Positions 13,637 to 13,662 of a DNA stretch of 13,662 nt are shown piece after piece; positions within the stretch are counted from its first letter, which is position 1; the number at the start of each line of letters is the position of its first letter. The DNA comes from CAYRTV01 sp964505785 (GTDB lineage: Bacteria > Acidobacteriota > Aminicenantia > Aminicenantales > Aminicenantaceae). The stretch covers positions 1-13,662 of the forward strand of contig CAZDJZ010000041.1 of the NCBI GenBank assembly GCA_964505785.1. Direction: 5' to 3'. The notes under the pieces were generated by a model that was given only the letters and a program-made list of their open reading frames with translations, was not told the origin of the DNA and searched no databases. The position numbers were made by a program, and so were the translations under genes.

Positions 13637-13662
13637 CGTTTAAAAACTCTCCTTTCAAAAAT

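Noticed and set aside
1..13662. CRISPR arrays, tRNA or rRNA genes
   Set aside because: The repeats seen are few, widely spaced and without regular spacers. No tRNA cloverleaf or rRNA signature was recognised by eye; a covariance search was not possible.

Overview
The window looks like an accessory, rearranged stretch of a bacterial chromosome. Two base-composition classes alternate. The metabolic genes (AlkA-like glycosylase, FAD oxidoreductase, P1 peptidase, Asp/Glu racemase, C69 dipeptidase) are GC-rich. The beta-propeller lipoproteins, the radical SAM remnant, VapBC and most spacers are strongly AT-rich and look acquired. Propeller lipoproteins with a GQGPGE motif, together with several secreted peptidases, recall peptide-fermenting candidate phyla such as Aminicenantes. 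That placement is inference; no rRNA or other phylogenetic marker is present.

Layout. 1-187: dispersed repeat and a long inverted pair. 188-1048 (-): DNA-3-methyladenine glycosylase. 1049-1440: AT-rich spacer with the first copy of a 71-bp repeat. 1441-2616 (+): propeller lipoprotein. 2743-2813: second copy of the 71-bp repeat, running into a strong promoter for a VapB/VapC toxin-antitoxin pair (2859-3522). 3662-5161 (+): phytoene-desaturase-like flavoprotein. 5203-6339 (+): P1 (DmpA-type) self-cleaving peptidase. 6340-7026: no intact gene, but a broken VapC end and several dispersed repeats and hairpins. 7027-9536 (+): aspartate/glutamate-type racemase and C69 dipeptidase as an operon. 9540-10410 (+): MNT/HEPN toxin-antitoxin pair with a clear terminator. 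10488-11054: debris, made of a propeller pseudogene (-) and a 148-bp second copy of the dipeptidase/MNT junction. 11081-13260 (-): radical SAM/SPASM gene lacking its 5' part, followed 5 bp later by an intact propeller lipoprotein. 13254-13662: an ABC-exporter remnant fused to the radical SAM remnant, a perfect 25-bp inverted repeat, and the start of an IS256-like transposase.

How the genes may work together. The P1 peptidase, racemase and C69 dipeptidase fit salvage of peptides with D- or unusual residues. The two toxin-antitoxin pairs and the VapC fragment mark a mobile region. The most unusual content is the right end. An ABC exporter, a SPASM radical SAM enzyme and a propeller lipoprotein lie on one strand in that order, and a deletion has joined the exporter to the radical SAM gene near the SGGE motif that both families carry. 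This suggests a once-complete peptide-modification and export operon, now broken here, whose intact relatives may exist elsewhere in the genome.
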